This document shows, one piece after another, positions 1-8,600 of a stretch of DNA of 64,000 bases. Source of the stretch: Anaerolineae bacterium (GTDB lineage: Bacteria > Chloroflexota > Anaerolineae > Anaerolineales > Villigracilaceae). Where the stretch lies: positions 22,891 through 86,890 of the forward strand of contig JAJPIZ010000033.1 of assembly GCA_021324435.1 (NCBI GenBank), written 5' to 3'. A model generated the notes under the pieces. That model worked only from the letters and a program-made list of their open reading frames with translations, did no database searches and was not told the origin of the DNA. Each line of letters begins with the position of its first letter. The first letter of the stretch is position 1. The position numbers and the translations under genes are program-made.

Positions 1-42
1 ATCGAAGTGGGGATTGCTTACTCTTCGAGTACGATGTCGCTC

Positions 43-75
43 GGTCTCGATACGCCGCTTCGCGGCTACTCGACC
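43..75 (+). repeat. Hairpin repeat family A, copy 1 (33 bp)
   Basis: The element starts GGTCTCGATAC, has a self-complementary core (GCCGC, loop TTC, GCGGC) and ends TACTCGACC. The same ends recur at 2046-2084, 56078-56139 (two copies) and 62155-62187 with different but always self-complementary cores. It lies beyond the 3' end of the TolB-like gene. Confidence 0.85.
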
Positions 76-102
76 ATCGCTTGCAACAACGCAAAAGTTT
101 CT

Positions 103-1959
103 TCATGGACCAAACGTTGGAATAATCGTCGGCGGGGTGACTGTGACCGTAGGCGTTTTTGTGATGGTGGGCGTCAGCGTAGGAAGTGGAGTCAATGAAG
201 GCGTGAGAGTCCAAAGCGGAGTCCGCGTGGGGCCGGGCGTGGAAGTCGGAATCGGCGTGCGCGAAGGCGTGGCGGTCGGCGGCAGGACCGGGGTCGGGGT
301 GAGAAGCGCTTCGGCGGGATACAGTTCCAGCATCGCGGAATACCAGTCGAGTCCATCCGTCTTTGCGAATTCAGTAAAGCGCGCGCCTGCGTAATAGTTG
401 CGCCAGTTGGGCAGAGCAGGCAGACGTTCCCAGCCATAGGCTTGAGCCAGTGAGGTGAAGTCCACCCAATAGCCGGGAGGGATGGCCGCGTATTGTCCGC
501 CGGCCTCGTATGTTTTCGGGTCAAGTTCGTAGCGGGCGTTCAAATCCCATGGTGGATTTTGAATCGGTTCACCGTGCGATCCATCCTGAATCTGCGCGCG
601 TAGATAAAGCCGCCAGTAGGTTTGTACGCCGATGTCTTCGCGGACGACAGACATCCAGCCCGCGTTGACCATCAGCGAATTGATGGCAAAGGCGCGGCCC
701 GTGTACAACCAATCTTCGCCGAGGCCGGGATCGAGGGAAGTGGTGAGCGGAACGAACGCGTTTTCAAGACTCGCCAACGCGTCCCAGCCGGTTTCTTTGA
801 TGACGCGTTGACGCAAAGCCGTGAACGATTCGTCCACGAGGTCATGCAGTTGGGGATACGGCGCTTGGACATTTTGAAGCGGCACGACGTACCAGCGTTT
901 GGATGGAACATTGGCAACAGGCGTGACGCCCGGAACCCAAAGAGGTTGCGGGGTTTGCGCCGCGGCTTGTTGATAAATGAGAGGCAGAGGGTTGGGCAAA
1001 GAAATTTTGGGCCACAGCAAACCGCGCAGAGGTCCGGGCAGAGGCGTGGGGAGCAATAAGATCTGACCTTGCAACGAGTACGCGGTCAACAATTCCTGAT
1101 TGGCCGAGTCAACGCCCGTGAGGATTTCATCGCCGCGCGCGTTCCACGCGGGCCAATCGCCATCGCCGGCCCATGTCGCGGCGCGATCCGGTTTGTCTGC
1201 ATCCCAAATGTAAATGCCGCTGTAATCGAGTCCCTGCAGAGATGAAGCCCACGCCAAATGACTTCCATCCGCGCTCCACACGGGATGACTTTCGGCGGCC
1301 TGTGTGGTGTTGCTCAAATCGGTGAAGCGGCCTTCGGTCTTGTTGAGGTCGGCCAGCCACACGTCCGCGTTACCACTGCGGTTTGAAATGAAAGCGATTT
1401 GTCTTCCGTTCGGCGCCCAGGCCGGAGAATGATCGGACGAATTGCCGTCAGTGAGATAAATTGGTTTTTGACTCGGATCGGTCAGGGATTGAATCACAAT
1501 GTCGAGATTGCCACCCTGATACGTTTCGTACGCGAGCCATGCCAAATCCGGCGACCATGTTGGCGACGCATCGTATTCGGGGGTGTTCGTTAACTGCGAG
1601 ACTTGTCCGCTTTGCAGATCGAGCGTGAAGATGTCGTAGAACCCGCCGCGATTGGAGGCGAAGGCCAGCGTTCTTCCATTTGGGCTGAGGGAGGGGGTGA
1701 TGTCGTTCCAATCGCCGGACGTGAGGCGGGTGAGGCCCGATTTGCCCGGAGTGAACGCGAAGAGATGCGCGTACCCATTCTCCTCGATGGACAGAATCAT
1801 CACGTCGTTCTGTTCTTCGGCGGGGAAGGTCGGTGCGACAGTGGGGAAGGATTCGGTGGGGGATGAGGGGATAAAGGATTGTGTTTGGGTTGAGCGAGGA
1901 GAACAGGCGGTGATGAGCAGTGAGAAGATAATAGTAAGAAGAAAAAAAAAGTGTGTCAC
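103..1959 (-). CDS. TolB-like beta-propeller lipoprotein
   Basis: A predicted exported lipoprotein of 618 aa, read from a GTG at 1959. That start places a hydrophobic signal ending in the lipobox LITAC with Cys19. The open frame continues upstream to 2193, but that part crosses a hairpin repeat and has no signal character. Residues about 55-300 hold WD40-like PD40 repeats (for example SLSPNGRTLAFASNRGG and SPAWAPNGRQIAFISNRSG), the TolB propeller signature. A middle domain of unknown function follows, then a Pro/Thr-rich tail of about 75 residues, which is probably a flexible wall-spanning or low-complexity segment. Function is not clear; propellers of this type usually mediate protein or glycan contacts outside the membrane. 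No operon partner is close. Confidence 0.8.
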   Translation of the reverse strand: MTHFFFLLTIIFSLLITACSPRSTQTQSFIPSSPTESFPTVAPTFPAEEQNDVMILSIEENGYAHLFAFTPGKSGLTRLTSGDWNDITPSLSPNGRTLAFASNRGGFYDIFTLDLQSGQVSQLTNTPEYDASPTWSPDLAWLAYETYQGGNLDIVIQSLTDPSQKPIYLTDGNSSDHSPAWAPNGRQIAFISNRSGNADVWLADLNKTEGRFTDLSNTTQAAESHPVWSADGSHLAWASSLQGLDYSGIYIWDADKPDRAATWAGDGDWPAWNARGDEILTGVDSANQELLTAYSLQGQILLLPTPLPGPLRGLLWPKISLPNPLPLIYQQAAAQTPQPLWVPGVTPVANVPSKRWYVVPLQNVQAPYPQLHDLVDESFTALRQRVIKETGWDALASLENAFVPLTTSLDPGLGEDWLYTGRAFAINSLMVNAGWMSVVREDIGVQTYWRLYLRAQIQDGSHGEPIQNPPWDLNARYELDPKTYEAGGQYAAIPPGYWVDFTSLAQAYGWERLPALPNWRNYYAGARFTEFAKTDGLDWYSAMLELYPAEALLTPTPVLPPTATPSRTPIPTSTPGPTRTPLWTLTPSLTPLPTLTPTITKTPTVTVTPPTIIPTFGP

Positions 1960-2170
1960 TCTCCCGTAAGAACGCCGGGACGATGTGAGGGAACGAAGTG
2001 ACTGAAGAGTCTTTTTCTTTTCTGCTTTGAGACTCTTCGCCGCGTGGTCTCGATACGTTGCGCCTTTGGCGCCACTACTCGACCAGCGGCTCAGAGTGAC
2101 ACTGCCCTGCTCGCGCTTCGACGCTTCCATGCTCTCGGCGGCTTGAGCAATTAGATAAGAATTGAACATA
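1960..2170. other. 211-bp intergenic region with one hairpin repeat
   Basis: This gap between two genes on the minus strand holds family A repeat copy 2 (2046-2084) and an inverted pair of AGAGTCT-like arms around 2004-2036. No further gene or clear promoter was seen. Confidence 0.6.
2046..2084 (+). repeat. Hairpin repeat family A, copy 2 (39 bp)
   Basis: The copy has ends GGTCTCGATAC and TACTCGACC around the core GCGCC-TTT-GGCGC. The core sequence differs from copy 1 but still pairs. Confidence 0.85.
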
Positions 2171-2518
2171 TCAATTGGGGGAGACCACTTCAAAAGTGTG
2201 AGTCACAGGCTCGGCCTGCGGCCCATCGGGATAAAATAATTTCGCTTCGATCTTGAACGGACTGGCGTTCGCCCCGCGCAAGTGCAGGGTGAATTCCAGT
2301 TTCCAGGTCATCGGCTCGACGATGCTGGCCGTGGCGACTTCGTCACCGTTGGAGTCGGTGAGGGTCACTTCGATGGTTGGCCGCGTTTGAAACGGCGTGA
2401 TCTCCATGTTGACATGCACGCGCTCACCATCGGGGTATGGCTCGGCGCTGAGCGAGGTGATATGCGTCTCTGCGGGCGTGGCCCGTTGCAGGTTATCTTC
2501 GGGGAAGAAAAAATCCAT
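2171..2518 (-). CDS. Small conserved hypothetical protein
   Basis: This 115-aa protein has no family I recognise. It has no signal peptide or membrane segment. The alternating beta-type pattern (VNMEITPF, IEVTLTDSNGDEVA, LEFTLHLRG, FKIEAKLFYPDG) suggests a small immunoglobulin-like or beta-sandwich fold. A TATAAT hexamer lies seven bases upstream of the ATG and no Shine-Dalgarno sequence is visible, so the mRNA may be leaderless. It is on the same strand as the TolB-like gene, 211 bp upstream of it. Confidence 0.65.
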   Translation of the reverse strand: MDFFFPEDNLQRATPAETHITSLSAEPYPDGERVHVNMEITPFQTRPTIEVTLTDSNGDEVATASIVEPMTWKLEFTLHLRGANASPFKIEAKLFYPDGPQAEPVTHTFEVVSPN

Positions 2519-2639
2519 GGGCAGAATTATAACAAGTTCTTATGATCGGCTCGTTTTTGTAGGGCGGCTGTAATTAAAAGATAGGCTTATAATCCAGAAG
2601 AACAGAGTTTGCTAAAACATTTTGCAAGGGATTCTATCC

Positions 2640-3551
2640 ATGGCTAACTTAATCAAAGATTCTTTTCTAGAAGAGTTGTCCAAACGTTATGGACACATAA
2701 AAAAGCTTGAGAATACAAAATCCCTTTTTGAAATTGGAGAAGGCGGAGCGAGGATATATATTCGCTACTCAAAAGTGCACACCAGAAATCAAACATTTTA
2801 CGGCCTTCGCGAAGAAGATTTGCAAAAGTTGGAAGGCTTTCCGTCTATTATTTGTTTCCTTTGGGATGATCAAAAAGAGCCTTTGATGATACCTTTTTCA
2901 GAATATGAAGAAGTATTTCACTCTACTTCGCCAGCAAGCGATGGTCAGTACAAGGTGATGGTTTATCTTGAAGATGTTACTGAATTTTATGTCGCTGGGG
3001 CTGGGCGTTTTAATGTAGAAGATAGATTTGGTTTGGATAAATTAGACACGATCATAGATGAAGCGAAGTTGAAACCAATCCAGGACTTTTCTCACTCCCA
3101 AATTCAAACCTTTCTTGGTGCTATTGGGGCGATTAAAGGCTACGATATTTGGATTCCACAAAATGACCGCTCAAAAATGGATTGGTCATTAACAAACAAA
3201 TATGATTTTAGAGATAAGTTGCCTCCAGAGTTTAGTAATGTCCAAGATATTTTGCAGGAGATTGATGTGATTTGGCTGGATAGGGGTTCGAATAGAATTA
3301 GAGCCTTATATGAGGTAGAGCACTCGACCCCAATTTATTCTGGTTTATTGCGGTTCAATGATATTCATTTAGTAGCGCCAAACTTGAAACCCAGGTTCAG
3401 CATTGTATCAAATGATATTAGACGTTCGTTGTTTGTGAAACAAATTAAAAGGCCGACTTTCCAAGCAAGTGGCTTAAGCGAATTGTGCATATTCTTTGAA
3501 TATGCAAATGTTGCTGGCTGGTTTAGTCGTGTAAAGCCGAGAATGGCTTAG
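2640..3551 (+). CDS. PD-(D/E)XK-like restriction-associated protein
   Basis: This 303-aa protein is the first gene of an AT-rich pair. I place the start at the ATG at 2640, behind AAGGGA, rather than at an in-frame TTG at 2622. The N-terminal part (about 1-140) is an unidentified domain. The C-terminal part (about 150-290) carries SHSQIQTFLGAIG, GYDIWIPQND, then EIDVIWLD (Asp209) and EVEHSTPIYSGLLR (Glu225, Glu227). That order, with D and ExE on adjacent strands, resembles a PD-(D/E)XK nuclease core seen in restriction-related proteins, though the usual Lys is absent. The downstream gene starts 19 bp later and encodes a BglII-type endonuclease, so the two probably act together. Nuclease activity is an inference. 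Confidence 0.6.
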   Translation: MANLIKDSFLEELSKRYGHIKKLENTKSLFEIGEGGARIYIRYSKVHTRNQTFYGLREEDLQKLEGFPSIICFLWDDQKEPLMIPFSEYEEVFHSTSPASDGQYKVMVYLEDVTEFYVAGAGRFNVEDRFGLDKLDTIIDEAKLKPIQDFSHSQIQTFLGAIGAIKGYDIWIPQNDRSKMDWSLTNKYDFRDKLPPEFSNVQDILQEIDVIWLDRGSNRIRALYEVEHSTPIYSGLLRFNDIHLVAPNLKPRFSIVSNDIRRSLFVKQIKRPTFQASGLSELCIFFEYANVAGWFSRVKPRMA

Positions 3552-3570
3552 ATTAGAAGGGAGTGTTGGA

Positions 3571-4110
3571 ATGAAAATAACTGGAATCTACTCTTTCAGT
3601 GGTGGTACTGAGGCTATTCAAAATTATCATTCAACAGAATGGGATGAGATACAACAAATTTTAACTCACGTGAGTGTCGAAAGTTGTCTAACGGAACCAA
3701 CAAAAGTAAAGGCGAAGAGGAGCAGGGGTATGTTTAATCCTCGCAAGATAAGCATGGCACTAAATGACCAATTTGTCAGATTGGGATGGAAAGAACAGAA
3801 AATCTATACCGATTACTCTTCTATTGGATTGAAACCAGCATCCAGAAAAATAGATTTTGCTAAAAACTATCTTGGCGTTGATGTGCAGTTCGGTAAAAGG
3901 CCGTTGCCGATTTATAGTGGTTGCGCCAAGATGACAATATTTCACAATATGGGGTTTATTGATGTCGGTATCGAAATTGTGCCAGTAAAGGAATTAGCTG
4001 AGGACATGTCTTCGGGCGTTTCATACTTTGAGCAATTTGTCTGGGATTTGGAGCAACGCGGCGTTTCAGATATTGACATACCTGTTTTAATTTTGGGAGT
4101 TGCACCCTGA
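3571..4110 (+). CDS. BglII-family type II restriction endonuclease
   Basis: This 179-aa protein matches the BglII/BstYI endonuclease family, whose members cleave DNA at short palindromes and use a D-x9-E-x-Q metal site. The match is IDFAKNYLGVDVQFGK, giving Asp95, Asp104 and Gln106 with exactly the family spacing. The Glu of the family is Asp here, a conservative change that could lower activity. The C-terminal stretch IDVGIEIVPVKELAEDMSSG and the motif SYFEQ are also typical. A GGGAG site lies seven bases before the ATG. The gene is AT-rich compared with its neighbours and ends at a strong terminator. No cognate methyltransferase is present anywhere in the window, which is unusual for a type II enzyme. 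Confidence 0.75.
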   Translation: MKITGIYSFSGGTEAIQNYHSTEWDEIQQILTHVSVESCLTEPTKVKAKRSRGMFNPRKISMALNDQFVRLGWKEQKIYTDYSSIGLKPASRKIDFAKNYLGVDVQFGKRPLPIYSGCAKMTIFHNMGFIDVGIEIVPVKELAEDMSSGVSYFEQFVWDLEQRGVSDIDIPVLILGVAP

Positions 4111-4115
4111 CGGCA

Positions 4116-4148
4116 CGACCTCCGAGTCAAACTCGGAGGTCGCTTTTT
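4116..4148 (+). terminator. Intrinsic terminator after the restriction island
   Basis: A 12-bp perfect stem (4116-4127 with 4131-4142, loop CAA) is followed by CTTTTT. It separates the island from the convergent serC gene and may act on both strands. Confidence 0.85.
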
Positions 4149-4174
4149 ACTTTGTGTACTTCGTGTTTAATCTT

Positions 4175-5263
4175 TTACCCGTGCTTCTTCTGGAACTCGC
4201 GCATGAACTTGGTCAACTCTTCCGCGGCTTTGACGTCCAGCGCGTTGTAAAGCGAAGCGCGCATCCCGCCGACGGAGCGATGACCTTTGAGCCCGATCAA
4301 GTCGTTGCTCTTGGCTTCCTTCGCGAACGTCTCTTCCAATTCTTCGGACGGCAGACGGAACGGAATGTTCATCACCGAGCGCGCCTCCTTGTTGGCGTGT
4401 CCGCGATAGAAACCGCCGCTCTCGTCAATGGCTTTGTAAACCAAATCCGCTTTGGCGCGGTTGCGCTTTGCAATTTCGCTCAAACCGCCCAATTGCTTCG
4501 CCCACTTGAAAACCAAACCGGTGATGTAGATTGACCAGCAGGGCGGAGTGTTGTGCAATGATCCGCTGGCGGCCAATGCTTTGTAATCAAGCATGACGGG
4601 CAGGTTGGCGGGAGTCCGCTCGAGCATGTCATCGCGCACGATCACGATGACCACGCCCGCGGGTCCCGCGTTTTTCTGCGCCCCGGCATAGATGAATGCG
4701 TACTTGGAAACATCAATGGGCCGGCTGATGAAATCCGACGACGCATCGCAAACCAACGGGACGCCCGCCGGCGGAGTCGGCTCGGTGAAGTATTCCACGC
4801 CGTGAATCGTCTCGTTGGAGGTGAAATGCAGATACGCGGCTTTCGGATCGGGATCGAGTTTATCGGGCAGGCTCTTGAATCCACCCGCTTCGGTGTCCGC
4901 CGCGGCGCGAACCGTTCCAAGTTTTTGCGCTTCCTTGAATGCAGTCTTGCTCCATGTTCCGGTCACGATGTAATCTGCGGAGCCGGTCGGGCGCAGGTTC
5001 ATCGGCAGCATCGCAAATTGCAGTGACGCGCCGCCCTGCAGGAACATGACTTTGTAATTGGATGGAATGCCGAGCAGTTCGCGCAAGTCCGCTTCGGCGG
5101 TTTGGATGATGTTTTCGAATTCTTTCGAGCGATGGCTGATTTCCATCACCGACATTCCCGTGCCTTTGTAATCGAGCATTTCGGCCTGCGCCTGTTGCAG
5201 AACTTCCAGCGGCAGTGCCGCGGGACCGGGATTGAAGTTGTACACGCGTTTGGGATCGGACAT
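4175..5263 (-). CDS. serC: Phosphoserine aminotransferase
   Basis: It converts 3-phosphohydroxypyruvate and glutamate to phosphoserine and 2-oxoglutarate, the second step of serine synthesis, with PLP in the cytoplasm. The 362-aa protein starts at the ATG at 5263 behind GGAGG. It shows the family start YNFNPGPAALP, the HRSKEF region, and the PLP-lysine region YAGAQKNAGPAG. The C-terminal GLKGHRSVGGMRAS motif is also characteristic. It is divergent from serA across a 289-bp intergenic region, so the two consecutive pathway enzymes are transcribed apart. Confidence 0.95.
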   Translation of the reverse strand: MSDPKRVYNFNPGPAALPLEVLQQAQAEMLDYKGTGMSVMEISHRSKEFENIIQTAEADLRELLGIPSNYKVMFLQGGASLQFAMLPMNLRPTGSADYIVTGTWSKTAFKEAQKLGTVRAAADTEAGGFKSLPDKLDPDPKAAYLHFTSNETIHGVEYFTEPTPPAGVPLVCDASSDFISRPIDVSKYAFIYAGAQKNAGPAGVVIVIVRDDMLERTPANLPVMLDYKALAASGSLHNTPPCWSIYITGLVFKWAKQLGGLSEIAKRNRAKADLVYKAIDESGGFYRGHANKEARSVMNIPFRLPSEELEETFAKEAKSNDLIGLKGHRSVGGMRASLYNALDVKAAEELTKFMREFQKKHG

Positions 5264-5438
5264 GAAAGAGCCTCCAGGATTTATCCATGAATTCACGCGA
5301 ATTTGCACGAATATTTCAAAACCATTCGCGCTCATTCGCGAAAATTAGCGGATGAGTTTCTTCTTATCACGGCATTATAGCCGCTTGTCAGACAAACCGC
5401 CAAGAACAATTGACACGATTCGCGCCTGATGGATGTCG

Positions 5439-5467
5439 TTGACAAAGGGTTTTTCCATTGTTAGAAT
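5439..5467 (+). promoter_or_regulatory. Sigma-70-type promoter of serA
   Basis: TTGACA (5439-5444), a 17-bp spacer, and TAGAAT (5462-5467) form a near-consensus housekeeping promoter. The predicted leader of about 80 nt carries a hairpin (ACAGGGA pairing with TCCCTGT) before the AGAGGAG ribosome-binding site. The hairpin has no U-tract, so attenuation is not supported. Confidence 0.8.
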
Positions 5468-5552
5468 GCGCTCGTGAACTCACTGACTTTCGACAGGGAT
5501 TCAGCCGCGCCGCGGTTGGCTCCCTGTTATTAATTTCAAGAGGAGATTCAAA

Positions 5553-6464
5553 ATGAAAGTTCTCGTTTGCGATAAAACCGAGAAGGAAGCCATTGATCAG
5601 ATGCGCGCCGCGGGTTTGACTGTGGACGTGCGCGACGACATCACCCCCGAAGATTTGATGAAGGTCCTGCCTGCCTACGACGGCATGGTCGTTCGCTCGC
5701 GGACCAAGGTGCGGGCTCCGTTGATTGATGCTTGTCCAAATCTGAAAGTGATCGTGCGCGGCGGCGTGGGGCTGGATACCATTGATGCAGAGTATGCCAA
5801 ATCAAAGGGCATCACCGTGATGAACACACCGCTTGCCAGTTCCGCATCGGTCGCCGAATTGACCATCGGCTACATGTTCATGCTGGTGCGTTCCCTTTAC
5901 AAAGCCACCGCTTCGATGAAAGCCGAAAAATGGGAAAAGAAAGCTTTTGAAGGCGATGAGATCGGCGGCAAGATCCTCGGCTTGATCGGCGTCGGCAACA
6001 TCGGCAGGGAGGTGGCCAAACGCGCTTCCGCGCTCGGCATGACGGTGATCGCGTATGATCCGTATGTCAAAGAGATCGCGGGTATCAAGTTGGTTTCACT
6101 CGATGAACTTTTAACACAAGCCGATTACATCAGCCTGCATCTGCCGAAGACAAAAGAATCGGCGGGCATGATCGGCAAAGATCAATTTGCGAAAATGAAA
6201 AACGGTGTGCGCATTATCAACTGCGCGCGCGGCGGCATCATTGACGAGAACGCGCTCTATGACGCATTGACCAGCGGCAAGGTGGCGGGCGCGGCATTGG
6301 ATGTTTTTGCTGAAGAGCCTCCGACCGATTGGAAATTGCTCAAGCTCGACAACGTCATCGGCTCGCCGCACATCGGCGCGGCGACGAAAGAAGCGCAAAG
6401 CCGCATCGGCGCGGAAGTGGCCGAGAAGTTGATTGATTTTGCCAGGAAGATGCAGCCTGCGTAA
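5553..6464 (+). CDS. serA: D-3-phosphoglycerate dehydrogenase, short form
   Basis: It oxidises 3-phosphoglycerate to 3-phosphohydroxypyruvate with NAD, the entry step to serine. The 303-aa protein has the substrate domain at both ends and a central Rossmann fold with GLIGVGNIGREVAKR. The catalytic set of the D-2-hydroxyacid dehydrogenases is visible: Arg in CARGGIIDE, Glu in EEPP, and His in SPHIGAAT. It lacks the C-terminal ACT domain that gives serine feedback inhibition in longer forms, so allosteric control by serine through that domain is not expected. A GAGGAG site precedes the ATG. Confidence 0.95.
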   Translation: MKVLVCDKTEKEAIDQMRAAGLTVDVRDDITPEDLMKVLPAYDGMVVRSRTKVRAPLIDACPNLKVIVRGGVGLDTIDAEYAKSKGITVMNTPLASSASVAELTIGYMFMLVRSLYKATASMKAEKWEKKAFEGDEIGGKILGLIGVGNIGREVAKRASALGMTVIAYDPYVKEIAGIKLVSLDELLTQADYISLHLPKTKESAGMIGKDQFAKMKNGVRIINCARGGIIDENALYDALTSGKVAGAALDVFAEEPPTDWKLLKLDNVIGSPHIGAATKEAQSRIGAEVAEKLIDFARKMQPA

Positions 6465-6470
6465 TTTGTT

Positions 6471-6501
6471 CGTAGGGGCACAGCGCCGCTAAGCCCCTAC
6501 G
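6471..6501 (+). repeat. GTAGGGGC hairpin between serA and the DUF1015 gene
   Basis: Arms CGTAGGGGC (6471-6479) and GCCCCTACG (6493-6501) flank a 13-nt loop. There is no T-tract, so it looks like a dispersed palindrome rather than a terminator. The GTAGGGGC core recurs in the hairpin at 7850-7877, at the other end of the DUF1015 gene. Confidence 0.7.
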
Positions 6502-6529
6502 TGATTCTATCGAAGGAAAATCGAAACCG

Positions 6530-7846
6530 ATGAAAATCATTAGCGATATTGGCGTTCAAATCCCGCAGGTGTATTTACCCAAGCCCGGCCTAGACCTGAC
6601 CAAATGGGCGGTCATTGCCTGCGACCAATTTACGTCCGAGCCGGAATACTGGCGTGAGGTGGAGAAGATCGTCGGCGATGCGCCTTCCACGCTGAACTTG
6701 ACCTTTCCTGAAGTTTATTTGGAAAAGCCCGGCGTAGAACAGCGCATCCAAAATATTCAGGCCGCGATGCGGAAATATTTGGATGCCGGCATTCTCCAGC
6801 CGCGCGAGGGCTTGATTTATGTCGAGCGCACGGTCGCAGGCAAGACACGTAAAGGCATTGTCTTGGCGCTCGACCTCGAGCATTACGATTACAACAAAGG
6901 CTCCAGCAGTTTGATTCGCGCCACAGAGGGGACGATCATGGATCGCCTGCCGCCGCGCATGAAGATCCGCGAAGGCGCGGCGCTCGAATTGCCGCACATT
7001 TTGGTTTTGATTGACGACCCGTACCGTACGGTCATCGAACCGTTGTCTGAAACGAAATCGAAATTTGAAAAGCTTTACGATTTTGACTTGATGCTTGACA
7101 GCGGTCATTTGACGGGCTATGCGGTGAATGCGGATTTTGAAAATCGAGTGATCGCGGCTTTGCGCGCTTTGTCCAAGCCGGAAACTTTCGCCGCAAAATA
7201 TGGCATCGGCAAAGACAAACCCGTTTTGCTGTTCGCGATGGGAGACGGCAATCACTCCTTGGCGACCGCCAAAGCCATTTGGGAAAAGATCAAGCCGCAG
7301 GTCGGCATGGATCATCCGGCGCGCTATGCGCTGGTCGAAATCGAAAACGTCCACGATGAAGGCTTGGAGTTCGAACCGATTCACCGCGTGCTGTTCGGCC
7401 TGAAGAAAGATTTGTTTTCGTCGCTTGAAAAATATTTTGGCGCGAATTTTTCATACAAGCCTGCCGCGGGCGCGGAGGAAATGATCAAGAGCGTGGATTC
7501 GGCTGAGGGTCAGCAGCAGGCCATCGGTCTGATCGGAGGCGGAAAGAAATTCGGCGTGATCGAGATCGCGCATCCGTCGTCCAATCTGCCGGTCGGCACG
7601 ATCCAATCCTTTCTCGACGCGTTCATGAAAGAAGGCGGCGCGGAAAAGATTGATTATGTCCACGGCGAGGATGTGGTCGTGCGGTTTGGCAGTCAGCCGA
7701 ACAACGCGGGATTCTATCTGCCCGGCATGAGCAAATCCGAGTTGTTCAAAACCGTGATCCTTGACGGCGCATTGCCGCGCAAAACATTTTCGATGGGCGA
7801 GGCGCGCGAGAAAAGATTTTATATGGAAGCGCGCAAGATTGCATAA
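6530..7846 (+). CDS. DUF1015 family protein
   Basis: This 438-aa cytoplasmic protein matches the DUF1015 family along its length: WAVIACDQFTSEPEYW near the start, LVLIDDPYRTVIEPL in the middle, and FAMGDGNHSLATAKA, a conserved polar motif typical of the family. The biochemical role of the family is not established to my knowledge. Its position directly after serA, and next to serC, suggests a role in serine or one-carbon metabolism, but that is inference from context. Both flanks carry GTAGGGGC hairpins, and the downstream one has a T-tract and probably ends the transcript. Confidence 0.85.
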   Translation: MKIISDIGVQIPQVYLPKPGLDLTKWAVIACDQFTSEPEYWREVEKIVGDAPSTLNLTFPEVYLEKPGVEQRIQNIQAAMRKYLDAGILQPREGLIYVERTVAGKTRKGIVLALDLEHYDYNKGSSSLIRATEGTIMDRLPPRMKIREGAALELPHILVLIDDPYRTVIEPLSETKSKFEKLYDFDLMLDSGHLTGYAVNADFENRVIAALRALSKPETFAAKYGIGKDKPVLLFAMGDGNHSLATAKAIWEKIKPQVGMDHPARYALVEIENVHDEGLEFEPIHRVLFGLKKDLFSSLEKYFGANFSYKPAAGAEEMIKSVDSAEGQQQAIGLIGGGKKFGVIEIAHPSSNLPVGTIQSFLDAFMKEGGAEKIDYVHGEDVVVRFGSQPNNAGFYLPGMSKSELFKTVILDGALPRKTFSMGEAREKRFYMEARKIA

Positions 7847-7849
7847 CGT

Positions 7850-7886
7850 GTAGGGGCGACTGGCCAGTCGCCCCTACAAATTTTTT
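7850..7886 (+). terminator. Intrinsic terminator after the DUF1015 gene
   Basis: A perfect 28-bp palindrome (GTAGGGGCGACTGG and its complement, 7850-7877) is followed by AAATTTTTT. It overlaps the stop codon of the convergent pseudouridine synthase gene. Confidence 0.8.
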
Positions 7887-8515
7887 AACGCGGTTTCAAA
7901 ATCCGGGGGATAAGGTGCAGTGAATGTCAACCGTTCATTTGTTTCTGGATGTGTAAACGACAACGAATACGCATGCAAAGCCGGTCGCGAAATTAAATTT
8001 GTTTCGGGCGCGCTGTACAGGACATCTCCCAAAAGCGGATGACCCAGCGCGTAGGCGTGAACTCGAATCTGGTGCGTGCGTCCCGTCATCAATTCCGCTT
8101 CGAGCAAAACGCAGTCTTTAAATCGTTTGAGAACTTTAAATCTCGTCTCAGACGGTTTTCCGTTTTTGTCATCCACCATTGTGCGATGTTTGTGTCCCAC
8201 ATTGGCGCGCAGAGGATGCTTCGCAATCTTTTCGTCCCATTTTGGATTGCCTATCGCGATGGCGTGATAAATCTTGCGCGCTTCGTGTTTGTCGAACTGC
8301 ATGTTGAGCGAGCGATGCGCTTCGGCGGTGCGCGCAAAGACCATCACGCCCGATGTGGTTTTGTCGAGGCGATGGACGATCCAAACTTTTCCAAATTGCC
8401 CTTCAAGCATTTTTACAAGATACCGCGAATCTTCTTCCCAGCCATCGGGCAAAACAGACAGTCCGGCGGGTTTGTTGAGAACAATGATTGATTCGTCAAC
8501 GTGAAGAATGTCCAC
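7874..8515 (-). CDS. RluA-family RNA pseudouridine synthase
   Basis: It isomerises uridine to pseudouridine in RNA. The 213-aa protein contains the catalytic motif VHRLDKTTSGVM with the essential Asp, and GRTHQIRVHAYALGHPLLGD, both diagnostic of the RluA group. No S4 domain is present and the protein is shorter than RluC or RluD, closer to RluA or TruC in size; the exact target RNA cannot be told. The start is a GTG at 8515. A TATAAT hexamer lies only six bases upstream and there is no Shine-Dalgarno sequence, so translation may begin on a leaderless mRNA. Confidence 0.9.
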   Translation of the reverse strand: MDILHVDESIIVLNKPAGLSVLPDGWEEDSRYLVKMLEGQFGKVWIVHRLDKTTSGVMVFARTAEAHRSLNMQFDKHEARKIYHAIAIGNPKWDEKIAKHPLRANVGHKHRTMVDDKNGKPSETRFKVLKRFKDCVLLEAELMTGRTHQIRVHAYALGHPLLGDVLYSAPETNLISRPALHAYSLSFTHPETNERLTFTAPYPPDFETALKNL

Positions 8516-8600
8516 TTTTTCATTATAACCGCCGCCGAGTTATTGTCCTTTTCATTATGTTACAATTTTCAAAATTGCGTTGAAGTCAGGAAGGCGTTGA

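Noticed and set aside
3280..3300. GGGGTTCGAATAGA as a tRNA T-loop
   Set aside because: It is inside a coding sequence and no acceptor, D or anticodon arms can be formed around it.
6590..7384. A 264-codon open frame on the minus strand
   Set aside because: It is antisense to the well-supported DUF1015 gene and its composition is that of a shadow frame.
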